The notes under the pieces were generated by a model. It was given only the letters and a program-made list of their open reading frames with translations. It had not been told where the DNA came from and searched no databases. A DNA stretch of 64,000 nucleotides, taken from NCBI RefSeq assembly GCF_014267175.1, contig NZ_JACMTR010000002.1, positions 3,869,501 to 3,933,500 on the forward strand, in the 5' to 3' direction. A program made the position numbers and the translations under genes. The stretch is from Pseudonocardia sp. C8 (GTDB lineage: Bacteria > Actinomycetota > Actinomycetes > Mycobacteriales > Pseudonocardiaceae). Below are positions 17,886 through 25,901 of the stretch, in pieces (the first letter of the stretch is position 1; each line of letters opens with the position of its first letter).

Positions 17886-18877
17886 GGCTTCTCCCCCAGG
17901 CGGACCTCGACGCGCTTCCCGCTGGTCACGGCCTCGACCCCGGCGGCGCAGACGGCGACGGCGGCGTAGCCGTCCCACGCGCCCGGCCCGGTGACGGTCC
18001 CCTGGGCCGCGGCGTCGACGAACGCCTGCATCTGCGTGTCGTAGGCCTGTCCGAACCGGACGACGAAGTCCGGGGACAGCTCGCCGCCGCAGCGGCCGTC
18101 CCGGCGCAGCACCAGGCCCTGGTCCAGCCCGATCGTCGCCATGCCGCACTCGGCGACGAGCTCGGTGCGGACCTCGTAGGCCACTCCGGTGCGGACGAAC
18201 GACTCGACGTCGACCAGCCGGCCGGACTCGGTCTCGAACAGCACCAGCATCGGGTCGGCGTTCCCGGCCGGCGACGACGACGTCGCCCCCGGCTTCAGCG
18301 CGGTGACCGCGACGATCTCCTCGCCGAGCAGGAACCGGGTGCTGTCGACCTCGTGCACCACCGAGTCGGCCATCGCGAACACCGAGGTGAAGTGCTCCGG
18401 CACCGCGGGGTTGCGGTGCACGCAGTGCAGCAGCAGCGGGTTGCCGAGCTCTCCGGACTCGACCAGCGCGCGCAGCCGGGCGTACTCGTGGTCGAAGCGG
18501 CGCATGAAGCCGACCTGGATCAGCCTGCGGCCGAGCGCGGCCTCGGCCTGCACGACGGCCAGCGCGCTCGGCTCGTCCATCGTCAGCGGCTTCTCGCAGA
18601 GCACCGGCTTGCCGGCCTCCAGGCAGGCGAGCACCTGCTTCTCGTGCGCGAACCCGGGGCTGGCGACGACGACGGCGTCCACGTCGGACGCGCCGATGGC
18701 CGCGATCGGGTCGGGCTCGACCCGGGCCCCGACGCCGGCCGCGACCTCGGCCCCGCGATCGGCGTCGGCATCGCTGACGACCGTCACCCGCGCCCCGCGG
18801 ACCCGCTTCGACAGCGAGTCCACATGGAACGCACCCATCTTGCCGACGCCGATCACGGCGACACGCAGTTCGGACAT
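17882..18877 (-). CDS. Gfo/Idh/MocA dehydrogenase, inositol 2-dehydrogenase-like
   Basis: A 331-residue NAD(P)-dependent oxidoreductase. The N-terminal Rossmann fold starts with VIGVGKMGAFH, the family lysine lies in LCEKPLTMD, and GFMRRFDHEY plus the SVVHEVDSTRFLLG segment (catalytic Asp/His region) match inositol 2-dehydrogenase-like members. It should oxidise a cyclitol or sugar ring hydroxyl. It lies between two TIM-barrel isomerases, overlapping the downstream one by 4 nt and 15 nt from the gene upstream. It is one of four family members in 23 kb. Confidence 0.82.
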   Translation of the reverse strand: MSELRVAVIGVGKMGAFHVDSLSKRVRGARVTVVSDADADRGAEVAAGVGARVEPDPIAAIGASDVDAVVVASPGFAHEKQVLACLEAGKPVLCEKPLTMDEPSALAVVQAEAALGRRLIQVGFMRRFDHEYARLRALVESGELGNPLLLHCVHRNPAVPEHFTSVFAMADSVVHEVDSTRFLLGEEIVAVTALKPGATSSSPAGNADPMLVLFETESGRLVDVESFVRTGVAYEVRTELVAECGMATIGLDQGLVLRRDGRCGGELSPDFVVRFGQAYDTQMQAFVDAAAQGTVTGPGAWDGYAAVAVCAAGVEAVTSGKRVEVRLGEKP

Positions 18878-18892
18878 CTCCGTGCTCCTTCC

Positions 18893-19816
18893 TCAGCCGC
18901 GCGGGCGGCCGATCTCGACGGCGCCGTTCCCGCAGCCGCCGAGGTAGGTGTGGGTGCGCCGGGCGATCGGCAGCGGGTCCTCCGGCGCGCAGGGGTACAT
19001 GTCCTGCTCGACGATCGCGTAGACGTCCCGGCCCAGCCCGGCCACGGCGTCGAGCAGCGGCTCCATCTCGGGGACGCCACGCGGCGGCTCGCACATCACC
19101 CCGCGCCGGACCGCCTCGGGGAAGGTCAGGTCCTCGGCCTCGACCTCGTCGAGCACCGCCGGGTCGACCTGCTTGAGGTGCAGGTAGCCGATCCGCTCCG
19201 GGTAGCGGCGGATGAGCTCCAGGTTGTCCCCGCGGTAGTAGGACACGTGCCCGGTGTCCAGGCAGAGGTTCACGTGGCGCGGGTCGGTGTCGGCGAGGAA
19301 GCGCTCGATGTCGCGCTGGTAGCCGACGTGCGAGTCGGCGTGGCTGTGGAACTGCACGTGCAGGCCGTACTCCTCGAGGATCCGGCGGCCCAGCTCGTCC
19401 ATCCCGGTGGTCAGGTTGCGCCACTGCTCCGGGCTCAGCTCCGGGCTCTCCAGCGCGGCCCCGGTCTTGTGGTCGCGCCACGGTTCCGGGATCACGATGA
19501 TGTGCCCGCCGCCGACGGCCCGGGTCAGCGCGGCGACGTCGGTCACCTGCTTCCAGACGTCCGCCCAGGAGTCCGGGCGGTGCAGGTGCTCGAACACGGT
19601 GCCGGCGCTGACCCGCAGGCCGTGCCGCTCCAGCTGGTCGGACAGCTCGTTCGGGTCGGTGGGCAGGTAGCCGTAGGGGCCGATCTCGATCCAGTCGTAC
19701 CCGGCGGCCGCGACCTCGGCGAGGAACCGGTCGGCCGGGGTCTGCTCCGGGTCGGACGGGAACCACACCCCCCACGAGTCGGGGGCGGAACCGATTCTGA
19801 TCTTGGGTGTGACCAC
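18893..19816 (-). CDS. TIM-barrel dehydratase/isomerase, IolE-like
   Basis: About 307 residues, xylose isomerase-like fold. The N-terminus reads APDSWGVWF, matching the signature seen in inosose dehydratase (IolE)-like proteins, followed by IEIGPYGYLP. Metal-site candidates are in IIVIPEPW, VQFHSHADSH, NLCLDTGHVSYY, YLHLKQVD and IVEQDMY. It probably acts on a keto-cyclitol. The start is uncertain: GTG 19816 has GGAAGAG eight nt upstream, while an ATG at 19849 is also in frame. It is the first gene of the minus-strand unit, behind a near-consensus promoter and a palindromic LacI-type operator. Confidence 0.78.
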   Translation of the reverse strand: MVTPKIRIGSAPDSWGVWFPSDPEQTPADRFLAEVAAAGYDWIEIGPYGYLPTDPNELSDQLERHGLRVSAGTVFEHLHRPDSWADVWKQVTDVAALTRAVGGGHIIVIPEPWRDHKTGAALESPELSPEQWRNLTTGMDELGRRILEEYGLHVQFHSHADSHVGYQRDIERFLADTDPRHVNLCLDTGHVSYYRGDNLELIRRYPERIGYLHLKQVDPAVLDEVEAEDLTFPEAVRRGVMCEPPRGVPEMEPLLDAVAGLGRDVYAIVEQDMYPCAPEDPLPIARRTHTYLGGCGNGAVEIGRPRG

Positions 19817-19866
19817 GTCGTCATCTCTTCCGAACGTCGGTGCGGGCACAGTCGAGGCCCAGCGAT

Positions 19867-19880
19867 CTAGAGCGCTCTAG
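19867..19880. promoter_or_regulatory. LacI-type operator CTAGAGCGCTCTAG
   Basis: A perfect 14-bp palindrome with the central CG typical of LacI-family sites. It lies between the IolE-like gene and the LacI-family gene at 19948, about 10-23 nt downstream of the predicted minus-strand transcription start, a position where a repressor would block elongation. The 9-mer TAGAGCGCT also appears in the P450 operator near 44682. Confidence 0.65.
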
Positions 19881-19896
19881 TAGCGTCTGACCGGGT

Positions 19897-19925
19897 ACTA
19901 TCCTGACTTGATCGCACTATGTCAA
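19897..19925 (-). promoter_or_regulatory. Sigma-70-type promoter for the minus-strand isomerase unit
   Basis: Read on the minus strand, TTGACA (19925-19920), a 17-nt spacer and GATAGT (19902-19897) form a near-consensus promoter. The -35 box overlaps the 13-mer TTTGTCTTGACAT that recurs near 26956. Confidence 0.55.
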
Positions 19926-19931
19926 GACAAA
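19919..19931 (-). promoter_or_regulatory. Repeated motif TTTGTCTTGACAT, candidate regulator site
   Basis: This 13-mer (minus strand) is identical to the plus-strand sequence at 26956-26968 and similar to the palindrome TTTGTCATGACAAA at 21781. It overlaps the -35 box of the isomerase-unit promoter. A shared GntR-type site is a reasonable reading. Confidence 0.45.
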
Positions 19932-19947
19932 GATTCGAGGAGGCGGG

Positions 19948-20994
19948 GTGCGCGGCAGGCCGACCATGAGCGACGTCGCCGCCCGCGCCGGGGTGTCCCG
20001 CGCACTGGTGTCGCTCGTGTTCCGGGACCGGCCGGGGGCGTCGGCGAGCACCCGCGCCCGGGTGCTCGCCGCGGCGGCCGAGATCGGCTACCGGCCGGAC
20101 GGCGCGGCCCGGCTGCTGGCCCGGGGCCGCAGCCGCACCGTCGGTGTGGTGACGACCGTGGGTGAGCCGTACGAGGCCGGCCTGCTGGAGTCGATCTACG
20201 ACGAGGCCGGGCGGCTCGGCTACGACGTCCTGCTGTCCGCACGCACCGCCACCCACCCCGAGGCCGACGCCGTCGGGGAGCTGCTGGCGCACCGCTGCGA
20301 GGCGCTGGTGCTGCTCGGCCCGCACCTGGACGACGCCGTCCTCGCCGACCTCGGCCGGCGGGCCGCGGTGGCCGTGGTCGGCCGGGCGGCACCGTGCACC
20401 GGAACCGGGTCCGCGACCGTCGACGCCCTGCGCACCGCCGACGACGACGGCCTCCGGCAGGCGGTCGACCACCTCGTCGGGCTCGGGCACCGGGTGATCG
20501 TGCACGTCGACGGTGGTGACGGGCCGAACGCCGCCGTCCGCCGCGACGGCTACCGGGCCGCGATGACCGCGCACGGCCTGGCCGACCACATCCGGGTCCT
20601 GCCGGGCGGCTACGACGAACGGGCCGGGATCGCCGCGGCCCGCACTTTGCTGGCCGACCCGGCACCGCCCAGCGCGGTCGTCGCGGCGAACGACCGGTGT
20701 GCGCTCGCGCTGCTGGACACGCTGCGCCGGTCCGGTGTGGACGTCCCGGGCCGGGTGTCGGTCGTCGGCTACAACGACGACCGGCTGGCCGGGCTGGCCC
20801 ACATCGACCTCACAACGGTCCGGCAGGACGCCGACGCGCTGGCCCGCGGGGCCGTGCGGGCCGTCGCGGCCCGGCTCGACGACGGGGGCACCGCCCCGGC
20901 CGACCGGTTGCTCCCGCCGCACCTGGTCGTCCGGGGAACGACGGGCCCGCCACCGGAGGTGGTCGCGGTCAGCCGTGCGCCGTCCCGGCGGTGA
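19948..20994 (+). CDS. LacI-family transcriptional regulator
   Basis: A 348-residue regulator. The N-terminal HTH (MSDVAARAGVSRALVSLVFRD, broken here only by family variation) is followed by a periplasmic-binding-like domain with VVAANDRCALALLDTL and VVGYNDDRLAGL near the C-terminus. It probably binds a sugar or cyclitol and controls the divergent isomerase/dehydrogenase unit through the palindrome at 19867. The GTG at 19948 follows GAGGAGG. Its end overlaps the convergent GntR gene by 26 nt. Confidence 0.88.
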   Translation: MRGRPTMSDVAARAGVSRALVSLVFRDRPGASASTRARVLAAAAEIGYRPDGAARLLARGRSRTVGVVTTVGEPYEAGLLESIYDEAGRLGYDVLLSARTATHPEADAVGELLAHRCEALVLLGPHLDDAVLADLGRRAAVAVVGRAAPCTGTGSATVDALRTADDDGLRQAVDHLVGLGHRVIVHVDGGDGPNAAVRRDGYRAAMTAHGLADHIRVLPGGYDERAGIAAARTLLADPAPPSAVVAANDRCALALLDTLRRSGVDVPGRVSVVGYNDDRLAGLAHIDLTTVRQDADALARGAVRAVAARLDDGGTAPADRLLPPHLVVRGTTGPPPEVVAVSRAPSRR

Positions 20995-21739
20995 GGGTGA
21001 GCTCGAAGGCGTAGCGGGCCGGCCGGTAGAGGTGTGCGCCGTACTCGACCGCGGTGCCGGTGCCGTCCCACGCGGTGCGGACCATGGTCAGCACCGGCGC
21101 ACCCCTGGCCTCACCGAGCAGCTGCGCCTCGGCCCGGGTCGCCGCCCGCGCCCCGACCACCTGGCGGGCCCGGCAGGGCGCGTGCCCGGCGTCGCGGAGC
21201 AGGTCGTAGAGCCCGCGCGCGGCGAGGTCCTCGGCACGCAGCGCGAGCACGTCGACCGGCACGCAGTTGGTCATCAGTGCCAGCGGCTCACCGTCGGCGA
21301 GCCGGAGCCGCTCGAAGCGGGCGACGACGGTGCCGAACGGGACCCCCAGCGCCGACGCGACGGCGTCCCCGGCCGGGCCCACCTCGAACGAGCGCAACCG
21401 CGTGGCCGGCACCCGGCCGGCGCGGGCGAGGTCGTCGTGCAGGCTGGTCAGCTCCACTGGGCGTTCGACGCGGCGCGGCAGGACCCGGGTCCCCGCCCCG
21501 CGCTTGCGGGCCAGGACCCCCTGTTCGACCAGGTAGGAGACGGCGCGGCGCAGCGTCGGTCGGCTGACCCCGAGCCGGTCGAGCAGCTCGGCCTCGTTCG
21601 GCAGCCGGCTCCCCACCGGGAGCTCCCCGGTGTCGACCATCGCCTGCAGGCGGCGCGCCACCTGGAAATACAGCGGGACCGGGCTCCCCCGGTCCAGCGC
21701 CGCCCGCGGCGGGGCCCCGGCATCGCGGGCATCGCCCAC
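20969..21739 (-). CDS. GntR-family regulator with UTRA domain (HutC subfamily)
   Basis: A 256-residue regulator with an N-terminal winged helix (PLYFQVARRLQAMVDTGELP, NEAELLDRLGVSRPTLRRAV, then RKRGAGTRV) and a C-terminal UTRA ligand domain ending in EYGAHLYRPARYAFELTL. It is a paralogue of the regulator at 30174. The GTG at 21739 has GAGGAGG four nt upstream. It is divergent from the ABC importer genes, and the palindrome TTTGTCATGACAAA sits between them, so it most likely governs the importer and itself. Confidence 0.87.
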   Translation of the reverse strand: MGDARDAGAPPRAALDRGSPVPLYFQVARRLQAMVDTGELPVGSRLPNEAELLDRLGVSRPTLRRAVSYLVEQGVLARKRGAGTRVLPRRVERPVELTSLHDDLARAGRVPATRLRSFEVGPAGDAVASALGVPFGTVVARFERLRLADGEPLALMTNCVPVDVLALRAEDLAARGLYDLLRDAGHAPCRARQVVGARAATRAEAQLLGEARGAPVLTMVRTAWDGTGTAVEYGAHLYRPARYAFELTLTAGTAHG

Positions 21740-21780
21740 CGCGCCTCCTCAATTCTGATGATGAAGCAGATTGGTCGAGC

Positions 21781-21794
21781 TTTGTCATGACAAA
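21781..21794. promoter_or_regulatory. GntR-type operator TTTGTCATGACAAA
   Basis: A perfect 14-bp palindrome lying just upstream of the -35 box for the ABC importer and in the leader of the divergent GntR gene. Related sequences occur at 19919, 26956 and near 30955. Confidence 0.6.
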
Positions 21795-21797
21795 CCA

Positions 21798-21826
21798 TTG
21801 ACCTGATGAAGTGAAAAGCGTACACC
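21798..21826 (+). promoter_or_regulatory. Promoter for the sugar/cyclitol ABC importer
   Basis: TTGACC (21798-21803), a 17-nt spacer and TACACC (21821-21826) form a plausible primary-sigma promoter about 110 nt before the binding-protein start codon, directly beside the GntR-type palindrome. Confidence 0.45.
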
Positions 21827-21934
21827 TGACGTGGTCCGCATCACCCCTCGATCGGTCGGGGCCCTGCGAGGGGAGACCGCCCCACTCACAACGCGGCCCG
21901 CGGGGTCGCGACACACAGAGAGAACTGATGCTCG

Positions 21935-22906
21935 ATGAGGAGTATTCGGAAGGTCCTCGCCGTCGCCGTCGCCTCGGCCGCGGTGCTGGCCCTCGCCGCC
22001 TGCAGCAGCCAGGGCGGGGCCCGCAACGAGTCCGCCGCCGAGGGCCAGCGGTACACGATCGCGATGGTCACCCACGAGCAGGCGGGTGACACGTTCTGGG
22101 ACAAGATCCGGGCCGGGGCCGAGGACGCCGCGCGGCTCCACAACATCGACCTGAAGTACTCGAACAACGAGCAGGGCCCCGAGCAGGCGACGCTGGTGCA
22201 GAACGCCGTCGACTCGAAGGTCCACGGCCTGGCGGTGACGCTCTCCAGCGCGGACGCCGTGATCCCGGTGGCGAAGAAGGCCGCCGACGCGGGCATCCCG
22301 GTCGTCGCGTTCAACCAGGGCCTCGACCAGTACAAGCAGGCCGGCGCGAAGATGTACTTCGGCTCCGACGAGTCCCTGGCCGGCCAGACCGTCGGCCAGA
22401 AGCTCACTCAGATGAACCCGGGCGGCAAGACGCTCTGCGTCATCCAGGCCCAGGGCTCGGTGGCGCTCGAGACCCGCTGTGCCGGGGTGAAGAAGGGGTA
22501 CGCGAACACCGAGAACATCCAGGTCAACGGCGCCGACCTGCCGTCGGTCCAGCAGACGTTGAACGCCAAGCTGGCCGAGGACCGCTCGATCTCCAACATC
22601 GTGACCCTCGGTGCGCCGATCGCGATGGCCGCGCTGCAGGCCCAGCAGGGCACCGGCTCGACCGCCCGGATCGCCACCTTCGACCTCAACCAGGACGCCG
22701 CGAAGGCCATCCAGGACGGCAAGATCGCGTTCTCGGTCGACCAGCAGCCCTACGTGCAGGGCTACCTGGCGGTGGAGTCGCTGTGGCTGAACCTGTCCAA
22801 CGGCAACGACATCGGCGGCGGAAAGCCGACCCTCACCGGTCCGTCGATCGTGGACTCTTCGAACATCGGGCAGATCCTGCCCTACACCCAGGCCAACAAG
22901 CGCTGA
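21935..22906 (+). CDS. Sugar/cyclitol ABC transporter substrate-binding lipoprotein
   Basis: A 323-residue Peripla_BP_4-type binding protein. The N-terminus has basic residues, a hydrophobic stretch and the lipobox LAAC (Cys22), so it is exported and lipid-anchored. The mature part has the two-lobe pattern of ribose/fructose/inositol binders (AVTLSSADAVIPVAKKAADAGIPVVAFNQG, later IATFDLNQDAAKAIQDGKIAFSVDQQPYVQGY). Permease and ATPase genes follow. A perfect stem-loop after the stop probably lets this gene be expressed above the membrane genes. A cyclitol ligand is inferred from the island it sits in. Confidence 0.88.
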   Translation: MRSIRKVLAVAVASAAVLALAACSSQGGARNESAAEGQRYTIAMVTHEQAGDTFWDKIRAGAEDAARLHNIDLKYSNNEQGPEQATLVQNAVDSKVHGLAVTLSSADAVIPVAKKAADAGIPVVAFNQGLDQYKQAGAKMYFGSDESLAGQTVGQKLTQMNPGGKTLCVIQAQGSVALETRCAGVKKGYANTENIQVNGADLPSVQQTLNAKLAEDRSISNIVTLGAPIAMAALQAQQGTGSTARIATFDLNQDAAKAIQDGKIAFSVDQQPYVQGYLAVESLWLNLSNGNDIGGGKPTLTGPSIVDSSNIGQILPYTQANKR

Positions 22907-22912
22907 CCGGGT

Positions 22913-22946
22913 CCCGGGGGCGGCCGTCGCACCGGCCGCCCCCGGG
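22913..22946 (+). terminator. Intercistronic 14-bp perfect stem-loop
   Basis: Arms at 22913-22926 and 22933-22946 (CCCGGGGGCGGCCG and its complement) with the 6-nt loop TCGCAC fill the gap between the binding-protein and permease genes. No U-tract follows. Such hairpins often stabilise the upstream message or attenuate read-through. Confidence 0.6.
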
Positions 22947-22969
22947 TGGTCACTCCCCCAGGAGCCACC

Positions 22970-24049
22970 ATGAGCACCCCCACCGCCGACGCCGGCCCGG
23001 CCGGCGCGCCGTCCCCCACCGCCGAGTCACAGCCACCACGCCCGTCCGAGGCCCGCTCGGTCTCCGCGCGGCTGTTCGCCCGGCCCGAGACCGGCACCGT
23101 CGTCGCCGCGGTCGCGATCTTCGCGTTCTTCTTCGCGATCGCCGAGCCGTTCCGCACGTTCGACTCGTTCGCCACCGTCCTCTACGCCTCCTCGACGATC
23201 GGGATCGTCGCGGTCGGCGTGGCGCTGCTGATGATCGGCGGCGAGTTCGACCTGTCCTCCGGCGTCGCGGTCACCACCTCCGCGCTGACCGCCGCCCTGG
23301 TGACCTACCAGCTGTCGCTGAACATGTGGGTCGGCGTCGTGCTCTCGCTGGCCATGGCCCTGCTGGTCGGGTTCATCAACGGCTGGCTGGTCGTCCGCAC
23401 CGGCATCCCGAGCTTCCTGATCACCCTGTCGATGTTCTTCATCCTGCGTGGCGCCAACATCGGCGTCACCAAGGGCCTCACCGGCACCGTCGCCACCGAC
23501 AACGCCTCCGAGCTCGACGGCTTCGCCTCCGCGCACGCCCTGTTCGCCTCGGACATCCCGCTCGGCTTCATGACCGTCAAGATCACCGTCCTCTGGTGGA
23601 TCGTGCTGGCCGCGGCCGGCTCCTGGATCCTGTTCCGGACCCGCCTCGGCAACTGGATCTTCGCCGCCGGCGGCAACGCCGCCTCCGCCCGCGCCGTCGG
23701 CGTCCCGGTGAACAAGGTCAAGATCGGCCTGTTCATGGGGGTCGGGTTCGTCGGCTGGATCCTCGGCATGCACATCCTGTTCAACTTCTCCTCGGTCCAG
23801 TCCGGCCTCGGCGTCGGCAACGAGCTGATCTACATCGTGGCCGCGGTGGTCGGCGGCTGCCTGCTCACCGGCGGGTTCGGCTCGGCGATCGGCGCCGCGC
23901 TCGGCGCGTTCATCCTCGGCATGACCACCCAGGGCATCGTGTTCGCCGGCTTCGACCCGAACTGGTTCTTCACCTTCCTGGGCGCGATGCTGCTGCTCGC
24001 GGTCGTGCTGAACCTCTACATCAAGAACTACGCGAGCACCCGGAAGTGA
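22970..24049 (+). CDS. ABC transporter permease (RbsC/FrcC type)
   Basis: A 359-residue inner-membrane protein with about 9-10 hydrophobic segments. Typical family stretches are VALLMIGGEFDLSSGVAVTTSALTAAL-like and VGGCLLTGGFGSAIGAALGAF. It forms the channel of the importer with the ATPase encoded 7 nt downstream. The ATG at 22970 is preceded by AGGAG with correct spacing, so it is chosen over an ATG at 22946. The N-terminal 40 residues are a Pro/Ala/Thr-rich cytoplasmic extension. Confidence 0.88.
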   Translation: MSTPTADAGPAGAPSPTAESQPPRPSEARSVSARLFARPETGTVVAAVAIFAFFFAIAEPFRTFDSFATVLYASSTIGIVAVGVALLMIGGEFDLSSGVAVTTSALTAALVTYQLSLNMWVGVVLSLAMALLVGFINGWLVVRTGIPSFLITLSMFFILRGANIGVTKGLTGTVATDNASELDGFASAHALFASDIPLGFMTVKITVLWWIVLAAAGSWILFRTRLGNWIFAAGGNAASARAVGVPVNKVKIGLFMGVGFVGWILGMHILFNFSSVQSGLGVGNELIYIVAAVVGGCLLTGGFGSAIGAALGAFILGMTTQGIVFAGFDPNWFFTFLGAMLLLAVVLNLYIKNYASTRK

Positions 24050-24056
24050 GCCCGAG

Positions 24057-24872
24057 ATGACCGACTCGATCACCGCGCACGCCGCCTCCGACCTCCGCGC
24101 CGGCCAACCTTTGGTCCGGATGAGCGGCGTCGGCAAGACCTACGGCGCCATCCGGGCCCTCGAGGGCATCGACCTGACCGTCCACGCCGGCGAGGTCACC
24201 TGCGTCCTCGGCGACAACGGCGCCGGCAAGTCCACCCTCATCAAGATCATGTCCGGGCTGCACCCGCACACCGAGGGCACCATGACCGTCGACGGCCAGG
24301 ACACCACGTTCTCCTCGCCGCGCCAGTCGCTCGACCGCGGCATCGCCACCGTCTACCAGGACCTCGCCGTGGTCGGGCTGATGGAGGTGTGGCGGAACTT
24401 CTTCCTCGGCTCCGAGCTGCGCAAGGGCAACTACCCGCTGGCCCCGCTCGACATCAAGGGCATGCGCGAGATCGCGAACGCCGAGCTGGCCAAGATGGGC
24501 ATCCACGTCAAGGACATCAACCAGCCCATCGGCACCCTGTCCGGCGGCCAGCGCCAGTGCGTCGCGATCGCCCGAGCCGTCTACTTCGGAGCACGCGTGC
24601 TGATCCTCGACGAGCCCACCGCCGCGCTCGGGGTCAAGCAGTCCGGCGTGGTGCTCAAGTACACCGCCGCCGCCCGCGACGCCGGCCTCGGCGTCGTGTT
24701 CATCACCCACAACCCGCACCACGCCTACCTGGTCGGCGACCACTTCATCATCCTCAAGCTCGGCCGCCGGGTCCTCGACCGCAAACGCTCCGAGGTCACC
24801 CTCGAGGAACTCACCGCCGAGATGGCCGGCGGCCAGGAACTCGCCGAGCTGGCCCACGAGCTCGAGCGCTGA
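24057..24872 (+). CDS. ABC transporter ATP-binding protein (single-domain, FrcA type)
   Basis: A 271-residue ATPase with Walker A GDNGAGKST, Q-loop YQDLAVVGL, signature LSGGQRQ, Walker B VLILDEPTAAL and switch His in ITHNPHHA. Ribose-type importers usually use tandem-domain ATPases of about 500 residues. This one has a single domain and the LGVKQSGVVL segment seen in FrcA-like proteins, so it probably works as a homodimer. It completes the binding protein-permease-ATPase set and is followed 15 nt later by a dehydrogenase. Confidence 0.9.
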   Translation: MTDSITAHAASDLRAGQPLVRMSGVGKTYGAIRALEGIDLTVHAGEVTCVLGDNGAGKSTLIKIMSGLHPHTEGTMTVDGQDTTFSSPRQSLDRGIATVYQDLAVVGLMEVWRNFFLGSELRKGNYPLAPLDIKGMREIANAELAKMGIHVKDINQPIGTLSGGQRQCVAIARAVYFGARVLILDEPTAALGVKQSGVVLKYTAAARDAGLGVVFITHNPHHAYLVGDHFIILKLGRRVLDRKRSEVTLEELTAEMAGGQELAELAHELER

Positions 24873-24887
24873 GGCAGGAGGAGAGCC

Positions 24888-25901
24888 ATGCCGGTCGCCC
24901 CCCTGCGGATCGGGATCCTGGGTGCCGCCCGGATCGCCGCCGAGGCACTGTGCGCACCCGCCGCCGTCACCGGCGACCGGGTTGTGGCCGTGGCCGCCCG
25001 GGACCGGCCCCGGGCCGAGGCGTTCGCCGCCGCGCACGGTGTCGAGCGGGTGCACGACGACTACGCGGCCGTGCTGGCCGATCCGGAGGTCGAGGTCGTC
25101 TACAACCCGCTGGCCAACGCCCTGCACGGACCCTGGAACCTCGCCGCGATCGCCGCCGGCAAGCACGTGCTGAGCGAGAAGCCGTTCGCCGCGAACGCCG
25201 TCGAGGCACGCGAGGTCGCCGCGGCCGCGCGGGCGGCCGGGGTCGTCGTCCTGGAGGCGTTCCACCACCATCACCACCCGGTGCTGCAACGGCTGCTGGC
25301 GATCGCCGCCTCCGGCGAGCTCGGCACCGTGCGCCGGGTCGAGACCACGTTCCTCATGCCTGCCCCGCCGGACGGCGACCCCCGCTGGTCCGCCGACCTC
25401 GCGGGCGGGGCCGTGATGGACATCGGGTGCTACGCGCTGCACATCCAGCGTGCGCTGGGGCGTGCCGTGCTCGGTGGGGAGCCACAGGTCGTCTCCGCCG
25501 AGGGTGCCGAGCGGTCGCCCGGCGTGGACGCCCGGCTCGCCGCGGAGCTGGTGTTCCCGTCCGGCGCCACCGGACGGGCGCACTGCGACATGGAGGCCAC
25601 CGGGTGGGCCGTCACGGCCCGGGTGGCCGGGGACCACGGCGAGGCGCTGGCCCGCGACGTCACGCTCCCGCACCGCGACGACCGGATCGAGGTCACCGCC
25701 GGCGGGCGGTCCCGCACCGAGCGGCTCGGCACCCGGCCGACCTACCTCTACCAGCTGGAGGTGCTGCGCGCGCACCTGCGCGCCGGGGCCCCGCTGCCCC
25801 TGGGTCTCGACGACGCCGTCGCGAACGCCGAGCTGATCGACGCGGCCTACACGGCCGCCGGTTTCGCACCGCGACGGCGGTTCGCACCGGCCGGCGCCTA
25901 G
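24888..25901 (+). CDS. Gfo/Idh/MocA-family oxidoreductase
   Basis: A 337-residue NAD(P)-dependent dehydrogenase with Rossmann start GILGAARIAAEAL and the family lysine in LSEKPFAANA. The region usually reading EAFxYRxHP contains five consecutive His (EAFHHHHHP). The C-terminal half has the GCYALHIQRALG segment near the active site. It is the last gene after the ABC importer, so the imported sugar or cyclitol is the likely substrate. AGGAGGAGAG precedes the ATG. Its stop overlaps the stop of the convergent LacI gene by 4 nt. Confidence 0.82.
   Translation: MPVAPLRIGILGAARIAAEALCAPAAVTGDRVVAVAARDRPRAEAFAAAHGVERVHDDYAAVLADPEVEVVYNPLANALHGPWNLAAIAAGKHVLSEKPFAANAVEAREVAAAARAAGVVVLEAFHHHHHPVLQRLLAIAASGELGTVRRVETTFLMPAPPDGDPRWSADLAGGAVMDIGCYALHIQRALGRAVLGGEPQVVSAEGAERSPGVDARLAAELVFPSGATGRAHCDMEATGWAVTARVAGDHGEALARDVTLPHRDDRIEVTAGGRSRTERLGTRPTYLYQLEVLRAHLRAGAPLPLGLDDAVANAELIDAAYTAAGFAPRRRFAPAGA

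Noticed and set aside
16222..19816. The first isomerase/dehydrogenase unit as the main myo-inositol pathway
   Set aside because: It has IolG- and IolE-like proteins, but the copies at 28258 and 29259 carry stronger signatures and sit nearer to iolC-B-D, so this unit more likely serves another cyclitol or sugar.
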